Source of the DNA: Nitriliruptoraceae bacterium
GTDB taxonomy: Bacteria > Actinomycetota > Nitriliruptoria > Nitriliruptorales > Nitriliruptoraceae
Direction of reading: 5' to 3'
DNA length: 8,089 nt
Assembly: GCA_007134165.1 (NCBI GenBank)
Contig: SLLJ01000036.1
Span: 1 to 8,089, forward strand
A program made the translations under genes and the position numbers. The notes beneath the pieces are model-generated. The model did not search any database. It saw nothing but the letters and a program-made list of their open reading frames with translations, and was not told where the DNA came from. Within the stretch, counting starts at the first letter, position 1. Each line of letters begins with the position of its first letter. Positions 5,623-8,089 of this stretch are shown here, in pieces.

Positions 5623-5652
5623 CGAGCCACCTGCACTGCCGCCCACGGTCAG

Positions 5653-5665
5653 CACTGAACCTCCC
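5653..5665 (-). promoter_or_regulatory. Alternative start signal for the nucleotidyltransferase (GGGAGG-TTCA-GTG)
   Basis: On the minus strand GGGAGG (5665–5660) stands 4 bases before an in-frame GTG (5655–5653). It is a better Shine-Dalgarno match than the AGGTGG before the ATG at 5622, but would add an 11-residue Gly/Ser-rich tail before the usual first strand. Confidence 0.35.
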
Positions 5666-5750
5666 GAACACGCTCCGCGCACCGTGTGGCCCGCGGCGCA
5701 GCCAGACACTCGGAGGCCCAGACGGTGAGCTGCCGCTCGCACGCGCGAAT

Positions 5751-5782
5751 GCGCCGAGCGCCCGCAGCCGCGGTCTCGGCGC
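5751..5782 (-). terminator. Hairpin just after gltD, candidate terminator of gltBD
   Basis: GCGCCGAG and CTCGGCGC form a perfect 8-bp stem with a 16-base loop, beginning 3 bases after the gltD stop. No T-run follows, so it would be a U-less terminator, or an RNA-stabilising 3' hairpin. It probably separates gltBD from the nucleotidyltransferase gene. Confidence 0.45.
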
Positions 5783-5785
5783 CGA

Positions 5786-7243
5786 TCAGCTCAGCGGCCG
5801 CGCTGACGCGGGGATCGGTACCGGCAACGCGGTGGCGCCCATCAGATCCTCGTCCACGGCGGCCGCACAGGCCCGGCCCTCGGCGATCGCCCACACGATC
5901 AGGCTCTGCCCTCGGCCCATGTCGCCGCACACGTAGACACGGTCGGCATCGGTCCGGTAGTCGTCGGTGCGGGCCACGTTTCCGCGGTCGGTCAGCGACA
6001 CCCCCAACTGTTCGATCAGCGGCGAGCGCTCCGGACCGGTGAATCCCATCGCCAGCAGCACCAGGTCGGTCTCGAGTTCGAAGCTGCTGCCCTCCACCGG
6101 CGTGAACCGCCCGTCGACGAACGCAACCTCGGCGGCCACCAGCGCTCGCACCCGCCCCGACTCGTCGCCGAGGAACCGTTCGGTTGAAACGCTGAACACC
6201 CGCTCCCCGCCCTCCTCGTGGGCGGAGGAGACCCGGAACTGCATCGGCCAGGTCGGCCACGGGTTGGTCCGGGGGCGCTCGTCGGGGGGACGGGGCATGA
6301 TCTCGAACTGGTGCACGGAGGTGGCGCCCTGTCGATGCGAGGTGCCCAGGCAGTCCGCCCCGGTGTCGCCGCCGCCGATGATGACCACCCGACGTCCGGC
6401 GGCCGAGATCGGCACGGAGTCGACCGGAAGGTCACCCTCCTGGGCACGGTTGGCCAGCGGGAGGAAGTCCATCGCCTGGTGGATGCCTTCCAACTCGCGG
6501 CCCGGGATCGGCAGGTCGCGGGCCTGGGTGGCCCCTCCGGCGAGCACGATGCGGTCGAACTGCGCCCGCAGCTCAACGGCCGTGAGGTCCACCCCCACCT
6601 CGACACCGGCACGGAATTCCGTGCCTTCGGCCATCATCTGCTCGAGCCGCCGGTCGAGGTGCTGCTTCTCCATCTTGAACTCGGGGATGCCGTAGCGCAG
6701 CAGCCCGCCGATGCGGTCATCTCGCTCGAGCACCGTGACCTGGTGCCCGGCGCGCGTGAGCTGCTGGGCGGCGGCGAGCCCCGCCGGGCCCGAGCCGACC
6801 ACCGCGATGCGGTGCCCGGTGCGTACCGTCGGCAGCACCGGTGTGACCCACCCTTCCGCCCAGGCACGGTCGATGATCTCGACCTCGACCTGCTTGATGG
6901 TCACCGGGTCCTGGTTGATCCCGAGCACGCACGCGGCCTCGCACGGCGCCGGGCACAGCCGCCCCGTGAACTCCGGGAAGTTGTTGGTGGCGTGCAGCCG
7001 TTCGATGGCGTGCTGCCAGTGGTCGCGGTAGACGAGGTCGTTCCACTCCGGGATGAGGTTGCCCAGCGGACAGCCCTCATTGCAGAACGGGATGCCGCAG
7101 TCCATACACCGGCTGGCCTGGGTGCGCAGCATCTCGGGTGCGAAGGGCAGGTACACCTCCCGCCAGTCGCGCACTCGCTCGTCGGTTCCACGGCGATCAG
7201 GCGTGACCCGGCCGTGCTTCAGGAATCCCTGGATGTCTCCCAT
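5786..7243 (-). CDS. gltD: Glutamate synthase (NADPH) small subunit
   Basis: The 485-aa beta subunit of GOGAT takes electrons from NADPH through FAD and passes them via iron–sulfur clusters to the large subunit, which turns 2-oxoglutarate and glutamine into two glutamates. The N-terminal ferredoxin-like domain has cysteines 46, 49, 54 and 58 (CMDCGIPFCNEGCP) and 97, 101 and 105 (CPAPCEAAC). The FAD dinucleotide fold is VVGSGPAGLAAA (148–159), the NADPH fold is IIGGGDTGADC (288–298), and the C-terminal FAD motif is VYVCGDMGRGQSLIVWAI (437–453). Length is normal for the family. The ATG is preceded by AGGTGAGG at 7253–7246, which overlaps the gltB stop, so the two subunits are translated in concert. 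No key residue is missing. Confidence 0.97.
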   Translation of the reverse strand: MGDIQGFLKHGRVTPDRRGTDERVRDWREVYLPFAPEMLRTQASRCMDCGIPFCNEGCPLGNLIPEWNDLVYRDHWQHAIERLHATNNFPEFTGRLCPAPCEAACVLGINQDPVTIKQVEVEIIDRAWAEGWVTPVLPTVRTGHRIAVVGSGPAGLAAAQQLTRAGHQVTVLERDDRIGGLLRYGIPEFKMEKQHLDRRLEQMMAEGTEFRAGVEVGVDLTAVELRAQFDRIVLAGGATQARDLPIPGRELEGIHQAMDFLPLANRAQEGDLPVDSVPISAAGRRVVIIGGGDTGADCLGTSHRQGATSVHQFEIMPRPPDERPRTNPWPTWPMQFRVSSAHEEGGERVFSVSTERFLGDESGRVRALVAAEVAFVDGRFTPVEGSSFELETDLVLLAMGFTGPERSPLIEQLGVSLTDRGNVARTDDYRTDADRVYVCGDMGRGQSLIVWAIAEGRACAAAVDEDLMGATALPVPIPASARPLS

Positions 7244-7252
7244 GTCCTCACC

Positions 7253-8089
7253 TCACCCGGTGGCCGAGGCCATGACGGCCTCGTCGACGTCACGGCCTTC
7301 GAGCTCGGCAAGCCGGATGGCCTCGAGCACCCGCCGATAGTCGCGGGGCATGACCTTGCGGAACCGGCGCAGCTGCAGGTGCCAGTCGTCGAGGATGCGC
7401 TCGCCCACCCCCGAACCGGTTGCCTCGACGTGCGCCGCGATGGTTTCACGCAGCCATTGCGCGTCACCGGCCTCGACCGCCTCGAGCTCCACCATCTCGA
7501 GGTTGACCCGGGAAGCGAAGGTGTCGTCAGGGTCATAGACGAAGGCGATGCCCCCGCTCATGCCGGCCCCGAAGTTGCGGCCGGTGGGTCCGAGCACGAC
7601 CGCCCGCCCACCGGTCATGTACTCGCAGGCGTGATCACCAACGCCCTCCACGACCGCGACCGCTCCGGAGTTTCGCACGCAGAAACGCTCACCGACGATC
7701 CCGCGGGCGAACAGCGTGCCTCCGGTGGCGCCGTACAACAGCACGTTGCCGGCGACGATCGCCTGCTCGGGTACGAAGTCGGGGTGGTGCTCCAGCGGTG
7801 GACGCACCACTAGCCGGCCGCCCGACAGGCCCTTGCCGACGTAGTCGTTGGCATCGCCGTTGAGGCGCAGGGTGATGCCCCGGGGCACGAACGCCCCGAA
7901 GCTCTGCCCGGCCGAGCCGGTGAAGGTGATGTCGATGGTGTCGTCGGGTAGTCCGAGCCCGCCGAAGCGCCTGGTCAGCTCGTGGCCGAGCATGGTGCCA
8001 ACGGTGCGGTTGCGGTTGGTGATCGGCAGTTCGACGCGGACCGGCTGTTCACGCTCGAGAGCCGGTTCGGCCAGCCGGATGAGCTCCAC
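7253..8089 (-). CDS. gltB: Glutamate synthase large subunit, C-terminal part (gene continues beyond the window)
   Basis: 278 residues of the C-terminal GXGXG beta-helix domain of the GOGAT alpha subunit are visible. Typical glycine-repeat stretches are TVGTMLGHELTRRFGG (29–44), TFTGSAGQSFGAFVPRG (55–71), NDYVGKGLSGGRLVV (81–95), NVLLYGATGGTLFARG (115–130) and NSGAVAVVEGVGDHACEYMTGG (140–161). This domain packs against the synthase and amidotransferase domains, which lie upstream, outside the window. The C-terminal helical tail ends 9 bases before gltD, in the usual gltB–gltD order. The frame is open to the window edge, so the apparent first codon at 8089 is not a real start. Confidence 0.96.
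   Translation of the reverse strand: MELIRLAEPALEREQPVRVELPITNRNRTVGTMLGHELTRRFGGLGLPDDTIDITFTGSAGQSFGAFVPRGITLRLNGDANDYVGKGLSGGRLVVRPPLEHHPDFVPEQAIVAGNVLLYGATGGTLFARGIVGERFCVRNSGAVAVVEGVGDHACEYMTGGRAVVLGPTGRNFGAGMSGGIAFVYDPDDTFASRVNLEMVELEAVEAGDAQWLRETIAAHVEATGSGVGERILDDWHLQLRRFRKVMPRDYRRVLEAIRLAELEGRDVDEAVMASATG

Noticed and set aside
6218..7813. A 531-codon plus-strand open frame across gltD and gltB
   Set aside because: It is antisense to two unmistakable glutamate synthase genes and shows no family motif of its own.

Overview
This is very GC-rich DNA with dense, almost gap-free genes on both strands, typical of an actinomycete. Two clues narrow it. There is a resuscitation-promoting factor (Rpf) domain, a family characteristic of Actinomycetota. 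There are also S-layer-homology (SLH) modules of the 'GC…FCP' type, which I associate mainly with Acidimicrobiia-like actinobacteria. The class-level placement is inference. I see no mobile element, CRISPR array, tRNA or rRNA.

Left part (1–2322). The C-terminal two thirds of a family-4 glycosyltransferase (PimC-like) overlaps by four bases the start of a PIG-L/LmbE zinc deacetylase, a translationally coupled pair likely to build or trim a glycolipid or sugar conjugate. A convergent small cyclic-nucleotide-binding-fold protein follows; it lacks the key phosphate-binding arginine. A candidate two-way terminator hairpin fills the 38-base gap between them. A divergent intergenic region with a small palindrome and three AGGACCCC repeats leads to the next gene.

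Middle (2323–5026). A multi-pass acyltransferase-3 membrane protein ends inside a 25-bp tandem repeat array whose units each fold into a hairpin. A further 300 bases without a gene contain more inverted repeats. They lead to the most interesting gene of the window: a secreted protein with a signal peptide, three cysteine-bearing SLH-like modules, a charged helical linker and a C-terminal Rpf muralytic domain. Acyltransferase and Rpf protein could both act on the cell envelope, but they do not look like one operon.

Right part (4975–8089, minus strand). A MocA/MobA-type nucleotidyltransferase overlaps the rpf gene tail-to-tail by 52 bp. Upstream of it lie gltD and the 3' end of gltB, encoding the small and large subunits of NADPH-glutamate synthase. 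They are ordered gltB–gltD with a 9-base gap, and a hairpin just past gltD probably separates them from the nucleotidyltransferase. The glt genes are ordinary core metabolism.
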